Assembly: GCF_000215705.1 (NCBI RefSeq)
Contig: NC_015677.1
Location: 3,732,001 to 3,796,000 of the forward strand
Reading direction: 5' to 3'
Origin: Ramlibacter tataouinensis TTB310
GTDB taxonomy: Bacteria > Pseudomonadota > Gammaproteobacteria > Burkholderiales > Burkholderiaceae_C
DNA: 64,000 nt
The notes beneath the pieces are model-generated. The model searched no databases, was not told the origin of the DNA, and saw nothing but the letters and a program-made list of their open reading frames with translations. The position numbers and the translations under genes are program-made. Positions 17,658 to 29,620 of the stretch are shown piece by piece (the first letter of the stretch is position 1; every line of letters begins with the position of its first letter).

Positions 17658-19268
17658 TCAGGTGCGCAGCCGCCGCAGCAGGCCGGCGGTGGACGCATCC
17701 AGCCCCGCCGCATCGCCGCTGGCCAGCCGGGGCGTGATGTCCTTGGCCAGCACCTTGCCCAGCTCCACGCCCCACTGGTCGAAGCTGTTGATGCCCCACA
17801 GCGCGCCGCTGCAGAACACCCGGTGCTCCTGCAGGGCGACCAGTGCGCCCAGGCTGGCCGGCTCCAGCCTGTCCAGCAGCACGAAGGTGCTGGGCCGGTT
17901 GCCGGTGAAATGGCGGTGGCCGCCGGCGTCGTCCTTGCCCTGCATCAGCGCCTGGGCCTGGGCCAGCGCGTTGGCCAGCAGCTGCTCGTGGTGGCCGGCC
18001 AGGCGGTGCGCCGCCCGGCGCACGGCGACGAACTCCACCGGCACCACGTCCGTGCCCTGGTGCAGCATCTGGAAGTAGGCATGCTGGCCGTTGGTGCCGG
18101 GCTCGCCCCACAGCACGGGCGAGGTGGCGAACGGCAGGGCCTGGCCGGCGCGGTCCACCCGCTTGCCGTTGCTTTCCATCTCCAGCTGCTGCAGGTAGGC
18201 CGGCAGGCGGCGCAGCGCGCTGTGGTAGGGCGCGATGCTGCGGCTGGTGAAGCCGTGGAAGTTGCGGTACCAGAGGTCCAGCAGGGCCAGGCGCACCGGC
18301 AGGTTGCGCTCCAGCGGCGCGGTCGCGAAATGCGCGTCCATGGCGTGCGCGCCGGCCAGCAGCTCGCGAAAGCACTGCGCGCCGACGGCGATGGCGATGG
18401 GCAGGCCGATGGCCGACCACAGGGAGTAGCGCCCGCCCACCCAGTCCCAAAAACCGAAGGTGGTGGTGATGCCGAACTCGCGCGCCGCCGCCACGTTGGT
18501 GGTCAGCGCGGCGAAGTGGGAAGCGACATCCGGCCGGCCGTCACGGGCCGGGCTGTCGGCCGTGCCGCCCTGCGCCAGGAACCATTCGCGCGCCGAGCGC
18601 GCGTTGGTCATGGTCTCCAGGGTGGTGAAGGTCTTGGACGCGACCAGGAACAGCGTGCTGCGCGGCTGCAGGCGGCGCAGCACGGCATCCAGCTCGTGCC
18701 CGTCCACGTTGGAGACGAAGTGCATGCGCCGGCCGGGCGCGACGAACTCGTCCAGCGCCAGCGTGGCCATCTGCGGGCCCAGGTCCGAGCCGCCGATGCC
18801 GATGTTCACCACGTCTGTGATCGCAGTGTCGGCCCGCACCTGCTCGGCGTAGGCCAGCATGGCGTCCAGCGTGCGGTGCACCTCGGCCAGCTCGCCGGCG
18901 GCGTTGCGCACCGCCCCCGGCATCCAGCCGGCGCCGGCCGCGGGGTAGCGCAGCAGGAAGTGCATCACCGCCCGTCCCTCGGTGGCGTTGATGGGCTCCC
19001 CGGCGAACATGGCGTCGCGCTGCGCTTCCAGGCCGCATTGGCGCGCCAAGTCCAGCAGCAGCGCCTGGGCGGGCGCGTCGATCAGGTTCTTGGACAGGTC
19101 GACAAAAAGGTGCGGCGCCTCCTGGCTGAACGCCTCGAAGCGGCCGGGATCCTGCCGGAACGCCTGGCGCAGGTCGAAGCCGCGCCCCTGGGCGGCGAAA
19201 TGCTGCTGCAGCGCGGCCCAGGCCGGCGCGCGGTCGCAGCGGGCGAAGGTGCTCAGGTCCACCGCCAT
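17658..19268 (-). CDS. pgi: Glucose-6-phosphate isomerase
   Basis: Interconverts glucose 6-phosphate and fructose 6-phosphate in the cytoplasm. 536 residues, near E. coli Pgi (549). Signatures visible: 'NIGIGGSDLGPQMATLAL' near residues 152-169, 'FGFWDWVGGRYSLWSAIGL' near 270-288, 'MESNGKRVDRAGQAL' near 365, and 'GTNGQHAYFQMLHQGTDVVP' near 395. The start ATG 19268 is one base downstream of the tal stop codon, so tal and pgi form a tight minus-strand operon. Confidence 0.97.
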   Translation of the reverse strand: MAVDLSTFARCDRAPAWAALQQHFAAQGRGFDLRQAFRQDPGRFEAFSQEAPHLFVDLSKNLIDAPAQALLLDLARQCGLEAQRDAMFAGEPINATEGRAVMHFLLRYPAAGAGWMPGAVRNAAGELAEVHRTLDAMLAYAEQVRADTAITDVVNIGIGGSDLGPQMATLALDEFVAPGRRMHFVSNVDGHELDAVLRRLQPRSTLFLVASKTFTTLETMTNARSAREWFLAQGGTADSPARDGRPDVASHFAALTTNVAAAREFGITTTFGFWDWVGGRYSLWSAIGLPIAIAVGAQCFRELLAGAHAMDAHFATAPLERNLPVRLALLDLWYRNFHGFTSRSIAPYHSALRRLPAYLQQLEMESNGKRVDRAGQALPFATSPVLWGEPGTNGQHAYFQMLHQGTDVVPVEFVAVRRAAHRLAGHHEQLLANALAQAQALMQGKDDAGGHRHFTGNRPSTFVLLDRLEPASLGALVALQEHRVFCSGALWGINSFDQWGVELGKVLAKDITPRLASGDAAGLDASTAGLLRRLRT

Positions 19269-19269
19269 C

Positions 19270-20217
19270 TCAGGCCGCCTTCATCAGCTGCTCGAGCTTG
19301 ACCGCGTCGGCGGCAAAGGTGCGGATGCCCTCGGCCAGCTTCTCGGTGGCCATCGCGTCCTCGTTCAAGGCGTAGCGGAATCCGGCCTCGTCGTACTGCA
19401 CGGGCTTGAGGTCCAGCGCACGGGCCTGCTGCGGATCCAGTGCCCGCGGCACGCTGCCCTCGGCGGCGGCCAGCTGCGCCAGCAGCTCCGGACTGATGGT
19501 CAGCAGGTCGCAGCCCGCCAGCGCCAGGATCTGGCCGGTGTTGCGGAAGCTCGCGCCCATCACCTCGGTGGCGATGCCGAAATGCTTGTAGTAGCCGTAG
19601 ATCTGCCGCACCGACTTCACGCCGGGGTCGTTGGCGCCGGCGTTGCCTGCCTCGTCCCAGGCCGGGCCGGCGGCTTTCTTGTACCAGTCGTAGATGCGCC
19701 CGACGAAGGGCGAGATGAGGCGGACCTTGGCCTCGCCGCAGGCCACGGCCTGGCAGAAGGAGAACAGCAGCGTGAGGTTGGTGTGGATGCCGCGGGCTTC
19801 CAGCTGCCGCGCCGCCTGGATGCCTTCCCAGGTGGCGGCGATCTTGATCAGCACCCGGGCCGGGTCGATCCCTTCGGCGCGGTAGAGCTCGATGATGCGC
19901 AGCGCCCGCCCCATGGTGGCCTCGGTGTCGAAACTCAGCCGGGCATCGACCTCGGTCGACACCCGCCCGGGGATGATGCGCAGGATTTCCGCGCCGAACC
20001 GCACCAGCAGCCGGTCCATGGTTTCGTCGATCGGCGCACCGGGATGCCGGCCCAGCGTGGTCTTGAGCAGCGGTGCGTAGTCGGGCTTTTGCACCGCCTT
20101 GAGGATCAGCGAGGGGTTGGTGGTCGCATCCTGCGGCTGGAACTGCGCCAGCTGCATGAAGTCGCCGGTATCGGCGACCACGGTGGTGGTTTGCTTGAGC
20201 GATTCGAGCTGGTTCAT
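19270..20217 (-). CDS. tal: Transaldolase
   Basis: Transfers a dihydroxyacetone unit between sugar phosphates in the non-oxidative pentose-phosphate pathway. 315 residues, matching the E. coli TalB class. Signatures: '[12 protein letters not shown]' near residues 30-41, the Schiff-base lysine (about Lys125) in '[13 protein letters not shown]', and '[17 protein letters not shown]' near 150. ATG 20217 (MNQLESLKQ) fits family N-termini; an in-frame extension back to 20307 crosses the regulatory palindrome and is rejected. It is first gene of the tal-pgi operon, divergent from zwf. Confidence 0.97.
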   Translation of the reverse strand: MNQLESLKQTTTVVADTGDFMQLAQFQPQDATTNPSLILKAVQKPDYAPLLKTTLGRHPGAPIDETMDRLLVRFGAEILRIIPGRVSTEVDARLSFDTEATMGRALRIIELYRAEGIDPARVLIKIAATWEGIQAARQLEARGIHTNLTLLFSFCQAVACGEAKVRLISPFVGRIYDWYKKAAGPAWDEAGNAGANDPGVKSVRQIYGYYKHFGIATEVMGASFRNTGQILALAGCDLLTISPELLAQLAAAEGSVPRALDPQQARALDLKPVQYDEAGFRYALNEDAMATEKLAEGIRTFAADAVKLEQLMKAA

Positions 20218-20242
20218 GGCGGAATTATGGGGCGGCAGGACG

Positions 20243-20255
20243 GTAACTTGGTTAC
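20243..20255. promoter_or_regulatory. HexR-like operator 1 in tal/zwf divergent region
   Basis: Perfect palindrome GTAAC-TTG-GTTAC, 25 bp upstream of tal. Its core GTAA-N5-TTAC matches the published HexR consensus skeleton (TGTAATTAAATTACA type). The hexR-like gene lies just after zwf. Confidence 0.65.
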
Positions 20256-20309
20256 GCCCGGCCACGCCCTTCACAGGAAGGATGAGCTGCATTCCCGTCC
20301 AGCCCATCC

Positions 20310-20322
20310 GGAACTAAGTTAC
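20310..20322. promoter_or_regulatory. HexR-like operator 2 in tal/zwf divergent region
   Basis: GGAAC-TAA-GTTAC, which on the minus strand is GTAAC-TTA-GTTCC. It is a near copy of operator 1, 67 bp away centre to centre and 30 bp upstream of zwf. One site sits beside each divergent gene, suggesting coordinated repression. Confidence 0.6.
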
Positions 20323-20352
20323 ATTGGCCGCTTTTGCGGACGCGACTTCCCC

Positions 20353-21831
<1,479 letters not shown>

Positions 21832-21844
21832 CCCGCCCGCGCTG

Positions 21845-22693
21845 ATGCTGGACCGCATCAAGGCATCGCTGCCCTCGCTGGCGCCGGCCGAGCAGCGCGT
21901 CGCCAGGCTGGTGCTGGGCGACCCGCGCGCCTTCGCCAACCTGCCGGTGAGCGAGCTGGCCGATCGCGCCCACGTGAGCAAGCCCACCGTGGTGCGCTTT
22001 TGCCGCAGCATGGGCTACGACGGCCTGTCGGACTTCAAGCTCAAGCTGGCCGGCAGCGTGAGCGAGGGCGTGCCCTTCATCCACCGCAGCGTGGACGTGG
22101 ACGACAAGGTCGGCGACGTGCTGGTCAAGGTGATCGACAACACGGTGGCGGCCTTCCTCAAGTACCGCAACGACGCGTCCACCTGGGCCATCGAGCGTGC
22201 CAGCGAGGCGCTGGCCGCCACCTACCAGACCGGCCGGCGCATCGAGTTCTACGGCGCGGGCAATTCCGGCATCGTGGCGCAGGACGCGCAGCACAAGTTC
22301 TTCCGCCTGGGCGTCAACGCCATCGCCTACAGCGACGGCCACATGCAGGTGATGAGCGCCTCGCTGCTGGGGCCTGGCGACTGCGTGGTGGTGGTGTCCA
22401 ACTCCGGCCGCACCCGCGACCTGATGGACGCCTGCGACATCGCGCGCAAGAACGGCGCCACCGCCATCGTGATCACCGCCACCGGCTCGCCGCTGGCGGC
22501 CGCCGGCCACATCCACCTGGCGGCCGACCATCCCGAGGGCTACGACCGCTACAGCCCCATGGTGTCGCGGCTGCTGCACCTGATGATCATCGACGTGCTG
22601 GCTACGGCGGTGGCGCTGCGCATCGGCGGCGCGCGGCTGCAGCCGCTGCTGCGCGAGATGAAGAACAACCTGCGCAACAAGCGCTACGCCTAG
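21845..22693 (+). CDS. hexR: RpiR/HexR family sugar-phosphate-responsive regulator
   Basis: An N-terminal helix-turn-helix of the RpiR type (about residues 1-77, 'VSELADRAHVSKPTVVRFCR') is fused to a C-terminal SIS sugar-phosphate-binding domain (about 110-260) with 'RIEFYGAGNSGIVAQDAQ' and 'VVVVSNSGRTRDLMDAC'. 282 residues, the usual HexR length. HexR proteins repress zwf and central sugar genes and release DNA on binding 2-keto-3-deoxy-6-phosphogluconate. Its position next to zwf and the GTAA-N5-TTAC palindromes upstream support the HexR assignment over other RpiR members. Confidence 0.88.
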   Translation: MLDRIKASLPSLAPAEQRVARLVLGDPRAFANLPVSELADRAHVSKPTVVRFCRSMGYDGLSDFKLKLAGSVSEGVPFIHRSVDVDDKVGDVLVKVIDNTVAAFLKYRNDASTWAIERASEALAATYQTGRRIEFYGAGNSGIVAQDAQHKFFRLGVNAIAYSDGHMQVMSASLLGPGDCVVVVSNSGRTRDLMDACDIARKNGATAIVITATGSPLAAAGHIHLAADHPEGYDRYSPMVSRLLHLMIIDVLATAVALRIGGARLQPLLREMKNNLRNKRYA

Positions 22694-22695
22694 CG

Positions 22696-23729
<1,034 letters not shown>

Positions 23730-23733
<4 letters not shown>

Positions 23734-24737
23734 GCCACCACCCTCGCCGATTGGGCCGCCGGGGCCTGGGTCCCCTGGTGCGCGTCGTGCAGCCAGCAGG
23801 CGGCGCGCGTGGCGCCGGCATCCAGCAGCTCCGGCCGCTCGCGGGTGCAGCGGTCGAAGGCGCGCGGGCAGCGCGGGTTGTAGGCGCAGCCGGGCGGGAT
23901 GGCGTTCAGGCGCGGCATGGCGCCGTCGATCTGGTTCAGGCGCTCGCGGTCCACCGTGATGTCGGGGATGGCCGCCATCAGGCCCATGGTGTAGGGATGG
24001 GCGGGCTGGTTGATGACCTCGTGCACGGGCCCGATCTCGGCGATGCGGCCGGCGTACATCACCGCCACGCGGTCGCAGGTCTCGGCGATCACGCCCATGT
24101 CGTGCGTGATCAGCATGACGGCGGCGCCGCGGTCCTTGCAGATGCGCTTGAGCAGCTGGATGATCTGCGCCTGGATCGACACGTCCAGCGCGGTGGTGGG
24201 CTCGTCGGCCACGATCAGCTTGGGCTCGGCCGCCAGCGCCAGGGCGATCACCACGCGCTGGCGCATGCCGCCGGAGAACTGGTGCGGGAAGTGGTCGATG
24301 CGCTCGGCCGCGGCGGGAATGCCGGTGTCCTCCAGCAGGCCGATGGCGCGGCGGCGCGCTTCCTTTTCATTGACCGGCAGGTGCGCCTGGATGGTCTCGG
24401 TCAGCTGCCGCCCCACCGTGTACAGCGGGTTCAGCGAGGTCAGCGGGTCCTGGAAGATGGCGCCGATCTTGCGGCCGCGGATGTGGCGCATCTTCTCGTA
24501 GGGCAGGTTGTCGATGCGCTGGCCTTCCAGCAGCACCTGGCCCGAGGCGATGCGTCCCGGCGGCTCCAGCAGGCCGATGATGGAAGCGCCGGTGAGCGAC
24601 TTGCCGGCTCCCGACTCGCCGACCATGCCCAGGATCTCCCCGGGCGCGATCTCGAAGGAGATGTCGTCCAGCGCGCGCAGCGTGCCGCGCCGGCTGGGGA
24701 ACTCGACGACGAGGTTCTTGACTTGCAATAGGCTCAT
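23730..24737 (-). CDS. dppD: Peptide ABC transporter ATP-binding protein (DppD/OppD type)
   Basis: The second ATPase of the importer. 335 residues. Walker A GESGAGKS at 40-47, Q-loop '[19 protein letters not shown]', signature '[16 protein letters not shown]', Walker B '[12 protein letters not shown]', and C-terminal oligopeptide domain '[20 protein letters not shown]'. The start is 5 bp after the DppC stop; it overlaps dppF by 4 bp. Confidence 0.94.
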
Positions 24738-24741
24738 CTTT

Positions 24742-25653
24742 TTAACGAAGCCTTGGGTTCAGCGCGTCGCGCAGCCAGTCGCCCAGCAGGTTCACGGACA
24801 GCGCGATGAGGATGAGCATCAGGCCGGGGAAGATGGTGATCCACCATTCGCCGGAGAACAGGTAGTCGTTGCCCACCCGGATCAGCGTGCCCAGCGAGGG
24901 CGAGGTGGGCGGCACGCCCACGCCCAGGAAGGACAGGGTGGCCTCGGTGATGATGGCGGTGGCCACGTGGATGGTGGCCAGCACCAGCACCGGGCCGGTG
25001 ACGTTGGGCAGCACATGGCGCGCCATGATGCGCAGCGGCGCGACGCCGGTGACGCGCGCGGCCTGCACGTACTCCTTGTTGCGCTCCACCAGGGTGGAAC
25101 CGCGCACGGTGCGCGCGTACTGCACCCAGCCGGTGAGCGTGATGGACACGATCAGCACGCCGAAAGCCACCGAGTCGTGCGCGTTGGGGAACAGGGCGCG
25201 GCCCACCCCGGCGATCAGCAGCGCCACCAGGATGGCCGGGAAGGACAGCATCACGTCGCACAGGCGCATCAGCACGGTGTCGATCCAGCCGCCGCGGAAA
25301 CCCGCCAGCAGGCCCAGCGCCACGCCGATGACCATGGACAGCAGCACCGAGGTGATGCCCACCACCAGCGAGATGCGCGCGCCGTACATCAGCGCCGAGA
25401 GGATGTCCCGGCCCTGGTCGTCCGTGCCCAGCAGGTACTGCGCGCGGCCCTCGGCCTGCCAGGCCGGCGGCAGCCGGGCGTCCGACAGCACCAGGGTGGT
25501 CAGGTCGAACGGATTGTGCGGCGCGATCCAGCCGGCGAAGGCCGAGCACACCACGCACACCAGCGCGATGAGCGCCGCCACCACCGCGACCGGCGAGGTG
25601 CGGAAGCTGTAGCCGACGTCGCTGTCGAGCCAGCGACCCAGTGTCTTGACCAT
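24742..25653 (-). CDS. dppC: Peptide ABC transporter permease (DppC type)
   Basis: An inner-membrane channel subunit. 303 residues from ATG 25653 (MVKTLGRWLDSDVGYSF); an in-frame extension to 25707 overlaps the binding-protein gene and is rejected. A lone N-terminal membrane helix (about 25-45, 'VVAALIALVCVVCSAFAGWI') precedes the OppC-like domain with five further helices. The EAA coupling loop is visible as 'EYVQAARVTGVAPLRIMARHVLPN'-type sequence (here YVQAARVTGVAPLRIMARH). The segment 'LGTDDQGRDILSALMYGARI' is typical of DppC. Confidence 0.93.
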   Translation of the reverse strand: MVKTLGRWLDSDVGYSFRTSPVAVVAALIALVCVVCSAFAGWIAPHNPFDLTTLVLSDARLPPAWQAEGRAQYLLGTDDQGRDILSALMYGARISLVVGITSVLLSMVIGVALGLLAGFRGGWIDTVLMRLCDVMLSFPAILVALLIAGVGRALFPNAHDSVAFGVLIVSITLTGWVQYARTVRGSTLVERNKEYVQAARVTGVAPLRIMARHVLPNVTGPVLVLATIHVATAIITEATLSFLGVGVPPTSPSLGTLIRVGNDYLFSGEWWITIFPGLMLILIALSVNLLGDWLRDALNPRLR

Positions 25654-25660
25654 CGCCCGC

Positions 25661-27241
25661 TTACCTGCCCACCGTGATCCACTTGAAGTCGAGGTAGTTG
25701 TCGCCACGCTGCACGACCTTCACCTTCTTGCTCACGCCCCAGGCCAGCGACTGCTGGTGCAGCGGCAGGTGGCCCACGTCGGCCGTGTGCAGGTCGAAAG
25801 CTTCCTTGATCATGGCCTGCCGCTTGGCCTTGTCGCCTTCCGACTGCACGGCGCGGGTGAGCTCGTCGAACTTCGGGTTGCAGTACGCGCCCAGGTTGAA
25901 CTGGCCGGCGCCCTTGTCGTTCGGGCAGGCCATCAGCGCGTTCATCGCGTTGTGCGCGTCGTAGGTGCTGGGCGTCCAGCCCAGCAGGTAGAAGCTGGTA
26001 TCGCGGCGCAGGATCTTGGGGAAGTAGGTGCCCTTGGTCTCGGCCGCCAGGTTGATCTTGACACCCACGCGCGCCAGGTTGGCCGCCACGGTCTGGCAGA
26101 TGCGCGCGTCGTTGACGTAGCGGTCGTTCGGGCAGTTCATGGTGACCTCGAAGCCCTGCGGGTAGCCGGCCTCGGCCAGCAGCTTCTTGGAAGCCTCCGG
26201 GTCGAACGGCAGGCGCTTGTTCTGCGCCGGATCGAACCCGTTGATGCCGGGGCCGATCATCAGCGCGGTGGGGGCCGAGGCGCCGCGCATCACGGTGCGC
26301 TTGATGCCCTCGATGTCGATGGCCTGGTAGAAGGCCTGGCGCACGCGCTTGTCCTTGAACGGGTTCTTGCCCTTGACGCTGGAGTACAGCAGCTCGTCGC
26401 GGCGCTGGTCCATGCCCAGGAAGATGGTGCGCAGCTCGGGCGCGACCAGGGCCTGGGCGCCGGCCGAGGCATTGATGCGCTCGATGTCCTGCACCGGCAC
26501 CGGCTCCATCACGTCCACCTCGCCGGACAGCAGGGCCGCCACCCGCGTGGCGTCGCTGCCGATGGGGGTGAAGATCACCTCCTGCACGTTGCCCTCGATC
26601 TTGTCCCAGTAGGTGCCGTTGCGCACGAACGTGGTGCGCACATTGGGCTGGCGCTCGCGCAGGCGGAAGGGGCCCGTGCCGTTGGCACGGAAGGAGGCCG
26701 CGTTCTCGATGCCCTTGCGCCGGTCCACCGGCCGCGTGGCCTGGTTGGTCTCCGCCCACTTCTTGCTCATGATGAACACCTGCGTCAGCACGTCCGGCAG
26801 GATGGGGAACGGCGCGGTGGTTTCGATCTCGACCGTGTGGTCGTTGATCTTGCGCACATCCTTCACGTCGTTGGTGTAGCTCTTCATGTCCGAGCCGTCG
26901 ACCTGGGTGCGCGCCAGGCTGAACAGCACGTCGTCGGCGGTGAAGGGCGTGCCATCGTGGAATTGCACGCCCTTGCGCAGCTCGAAGCGCCAGACGGTGG
27001 GCGAGGTCTGCTTCCACGAGGTCGCCAGCGCCGGGGTCACGCTCAGGTCCTTGGCGCGGCCGACCAGGGGCTCGTACACGTTGCTGGTCACGCTCAGCTG
27101 CAGCGACTCGTTGAGCGAATGCGGGTCCATCGACAGCGCGTCGCCCTGGTTGGCGATGCGCACCGTCTGCGCGCCGGCGCCCAGGCTGGCGGCCGCCAGG
27201 CCCAGGGCGGCCACCCGCAGCAGGTTGAGCTTGAATTTCAT
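25661..27241 (-). CDS. Peptide ABC transporter substrate-binding protein (second copy in operon)
   Basis: A periplasmic family 5 solute-binding protein (DppA/OppA-like). 526 residues. Signal peptide MKFKLNLLRVAALGLAAASL ending GAGAQT. Family features include 'LATSWKQTSPTVWRFELRKG' and 'VQFHDGTPFTADDVLFSLAR', and the cysteine pair in 'CPNDRYVNDARICQTVA'. It is paralogous to the binding protein at 29651-31231 (shared 'AGYPQGFEV', 'LLSGEVD/LD', 'VRQA-YQAIDI'). It lies between the amidohydrolase and dppC, 7 bp before dppC, a rare position for a second receptor. Confidence 0.93.
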   Translation of the reverse strand: MKFKLNLLRVAALGLAAASLGAGAQTVRIANQGDALSMDPHSLNESLQLSVTSNVYEPLVGRAKDLSVTPALATSWKQTSPTVWRFELRKGVQFHDGTPFTADDVLFSLARTQVDGSDMKSYTNDVKDVRKINDHTVEIETTAPFPILPDVLTQVFIMSKKWAETNQATRPVDRRKGIENAASFRANGTGPFRLRERQPNVRTTFVRNGTYWDKIEGNVQEVIFTPIGSDATRVAALLSGEVDVMEPVPVQDIERINASAGAQALVAPELRTIFLGMDQRRDELLYSSVKGKNPFKDKRVRQAFYQAIDIEGIKRTVMRGASAPTALMIGPGINGFDPAQNKRLPFDPEASKKLLAEAGYPQGFEVTMNCPNDRYVNDARICQTVAANLARVGVKINLAAETKGTYFPKILRRDTSFYLLGWTPSTYDAHNAMNALMACPNDKGAGQFNLGAYCNPKFDELTRAVQSEGDKAKRQAMIKEAFDLHTADVGHLPLHQQSLAWGVSKKVKVVQRGDNYLDFKWITVGR

Positions 27242-27293
27242 CGTGAACTCCTTGTGGAAGAGAAGAGAGAAAGCGGCGCGCGCGGAAGGTCGT

Positions 27294-28517
27294 TCATGGC
27301 GCGGCCGGCGGCAGGGAATGTTCGACCAGGCCGGCATGCAGCGCCGAGCCCAGGGGCAGGATCTCGTCGTTGAAGTCGTAGCGGCTGTTGTGCAGCATGC
27401 AGCTGCCCTCGCCGCCCTGGCCGATGCGCAGGTAGGCGCCGGGCTTGGACTGCAGCATGAAGGAGAAGTCCTCCGCGCCCATGCTGGGCTCCATGTCGCG
27501 CACCACGTGCTCGGCGCCCACCAGGCCCTCGGCCACGTCGGCGGCGAACATGGCCTCGCGCGTGGCGTTGACGGTGGCCGGGTAGATGCGCTCGTAGTGC
27601 ACCGTCGCGGTGGCGCCGAAGCCCAGCGCCACGGCGCTGCACAGCTCGGTCAGGCGGCGCTCGACCAGGCTCTGCACCTCGGGGCTGAAGGTGCGCACCG
27701 TGCCCACCAGGGTGGCCTTGCCCGGGATCACGCTCATCGCGTGCAGGTCGCCTGCCTGCATGGCGCACAGGCTGATGACGGCGCCGTCGACCGGACGTAC
27801 GTTGCGCGAGACGATGCTCTGCACCGCCGTGATGATGTGGGCCGCCACCAGGACCGGGTCGACGGCCAGGTAGGCATGCGCGCCGTGGCCGCCGCGGCCC
27901 GTGACCTCGATGGTGACGCGGTCGGCCGAGGCCATCATGGGCCCGGGGTTGGTGCCTATCATGCCGGGGCGCAGGCCCGGCCAGTTGTGCATGCCGTACA
28001 CGGCCTCGACCGGGAAGCGCTCGAACAGGCCGTCGTCGATCATGGCCTTGGCGCCGGCGAAGCCTTCCTCGCCGGGCTGGAAGATGAGCACGGCCGTGCC
28101 GTCGAAGTTGCGCGTCTCGGCCAGGTAGCGCGCGGCGCCCACCAGCATGGCGGTGTGGCCGTCGTGGCCGCAGCCGTGCATCATCCCGGCCTTGGTGGAG
28201 CGCCACGGGAAATCGTTGTGCTCGGTCATGGTCAGGGCATCCATGTCGGCCCGCAGGCCGATCATGCGCTTGCCGGCGCCGCGTCCGCGGATGACGCCGA
28301 CCAGGCCGGTCTTGCCGATGTGGGTGTGGACCTCGTCCACGCCGCACAGCCTGAGCGCCTCGCGCACCCGGCCGGAGGTGTAGACCTCCTCGAAGCCCAG
28401 CTCGGGGTGGGCGTGCAGGTCGCGCCGCAGCGCCGTCAGCTCCGGGTGGAACTGCGCGATGTGGGCGAAGGCACGGCCGCTGGCCTTGAACCGCGCCGGG
28501 GTGGCGGTGGTCAGCAT
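27294..28517 (-). CDS. M20 family metal-dependent amidohydrolase (hippurate hydrolase-like)
   Basis: A cytoplasmic zinc peptidase/amidase that probably cleaves N-acyl amino acids or the small peptides brought in by the surrounding transporter. 407 residues, usual for the HipO/AbgB/IAA-amino-acid hydrolase group. Metal and active-site motifs: 'GLRADMDALTM', 'MMHGCGHDGHTAMLVGAARY', 'IFQPGEEGFAGAKAMIDDG', 'GRGGHGAHAY' (dimerisation domain) and 'MEPSMGAEDFSFM'. ATG 28517 overlaps the DppB stop by one base (TGATG). There is no signal peptide. Confidence 0.9.
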   Translation of the reverse strand: MLTTATPARFKASGRAFAHIAQFHPELTALRRDLHAHPELGFEEVYTSGRVREALRLCGVDEVHTHIGKTGLVGVIRGRGAGKRMIGLRADMDALTMTEHNDFPWRSTKAGMMHGCGHDGHTAMLVGAARYLAETRNFDGTAVLIFQPGEEGFAGAKAMIDDGLFERFPVEAVYGMHNWPGLRPGMIGTNPGPMMASADRVTIEVTGRGGHGAHAYLAVDPVLVAAHIITAVQSIVSRNVRPVDGAVISLCAMQAGDLHAMSVIPGKATLVGTVRTFSPEVQSLVERRLTELCSAVALGFGATATVHYERIYPATVNATREAMFAADVAEGLVGAEHVVRDMEPSMGAEDFSFMLQSKPGAYLRIGQGGEGSCMLHNSRYDFNDEILPLGSALHAGLVEHSLPPAAP

Positions 28518-29497
28518 CAGTGCGCCTCGGCCTTGCCCACGCGCAGGCGCGGGTCGACGGCGAAGTACAGCAGGTCGACCACCAGGTTGATCACCACGAA
28601 GATCAGCGCGATCAGGCACAGGTAGGCGGCCATCACCGGGATGTCCGCGAAGGTGACGGCCTGGATGAACAGCAGGCCCATGCCGGGCCACTGGAACACC
28701 GTCTCGGTGATGATGGCAAAGGCGATCAGCCCGCCCAGCTGCAGGCCGGTGATGGTCATCACCGGCACCAGCGTGTTCTTGAGCGCGTGGCCGAAGTGGA
28801 TGGCGCGGTTGGACAGGCCGCGCGCGCGCGCGAACTTGATGTAGTCCGTGCGCAGCACCTCCAGCATCTCGGCGCGCACCAGCCGCATGATCAGGGTCAG
28901 CTGGAAGATGGCCAGCGTCACGGCCGGCAGGATGATGTGGTGCCAGCCCTTGGCGGTGAGCAGGCCGGTGGACCACCAGCCGATCTGCACCGTCTCGCCG
29001 CGGCCGAAGCTGGGGAACCAGCCCAGGGTGACCGCGAACACCAGGATCAGCAGGATGCCGATCAGGAAGGTCGGCAGCGACACGCCCAGCAGCGAGAGCG
29101 TCATGAACGCCTGGCTGAGGAAGGTGCCGCGGCGCAGCGCCGAGTACACGCCCATGGGGATGCCGATCAGCAGGGCCAGGCCGGCGGCGATCAGGGCCAG
29201 CTCCAGCGTGGCCGGGAAACGCTCGGCGATCAGGCGCGACACCTTGGCCCCCTGGCGCAGGCTCAGGCCGAACTCGCCCTGCGCCGCATTCGCCAGGAAG
29301 TGCCAGAACTGCACGATGAAGGGCTTGTCCAGCCCCAGGTCGGCGCGCAACTGGCGTATCTGCTCGGCAGTGGCATCCTGGCCCAGCAGGAAGACCACCG
29401 GGTCGCCCACGTACTGGAACAGCAGGAAGGCGATGAAGGCGACCGAGACCATGACGATCACGGCCTGGATCAGGCGGCGCAGGATGAAGGCAAACAT
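28517..29497 (-). CDS. dppB: Peptide ABC transporter permease (DppB type)
   Basis: An inner-membrane channel subunit. 326 residues. It begins MFAFILRRLIQAVIVMVSVA, the standard DppB start, with six membrane helices and the EAA-loop region 'DYIKFARARGLSNRAIHFGH' near residue 225. The periplasmic loop has 'DLGLDKPFIVQFWHFLANAA'. It is separated from the upstream binding-protein gene by 153 bp containing two strong hairpins, and overlaps the amidohydrolase by one base. Confidence 0.94.
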   Translation of the reverse strand: MFAFILRRLIQAVIVMVSVAFIAFLLFQYVGDPVVFLLGQDATAEQIRQLRADLGLDKPFIVQFWHFLANAAQGEFGLSLRQGAKVSRLIAERFPATLELALIAAGLALLIGIPMGVYSALRRGTFLSQAFMTLSLLGVSLPTFLIGILLILVFAVTLGWFPSFGRGETVQIGWWSTGLLTAKGWHHIILPAVTLAIFQLTLIMRLVRAEMLEVLRTDYIKFARARGLSNRAIHFGHALKNTLVPVMTITGLQLGGLIAFAIITETVFQWPGMGLLFIQAVTFADIPVMAAYLCLIALIFVVINLVVDLLYFAVDPRLRVGKAEAH

Positions 29498-29566
29498 TCG
29501 AGGGGAGAGGCTCTCGGGCGGACGCGGATGCTAGCAGAGCAAGGGCTGTGCCGGCACTGGTAGAAA

Positions 29567-29602
29567 CGCTGCGGCCCCGTCCCGCAGGACGAGGCCGCAG
29601 CG
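29567..29602 (-). terminator. Long hairpin between binding-protein and permease genes
   Basis: CGCTGCGGCC-c-CGTCC-CGCA-GGACG-a-GGCCGCAGCG: a 15-bp stem broken by one C/A mismatch, loop CGCA. On the minus strand it is followed only by TTTC. In ABC operons such structures reduce read-through or protect the upstream mRNA, raising receptor over permease levels. I infer that role here. Confidence 0.65.
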
Positions 29603-29620
29603 TGGGGCTATCGAGGAAGC

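Noticed and set aside
18982..20352. Upstream extension of the zwf reading frame
   Set aside because: The frame is open for 1.4 kb upstream but runs antisense to pgi and tal and through the operator palindromes; the conserved start is ATG 20353.
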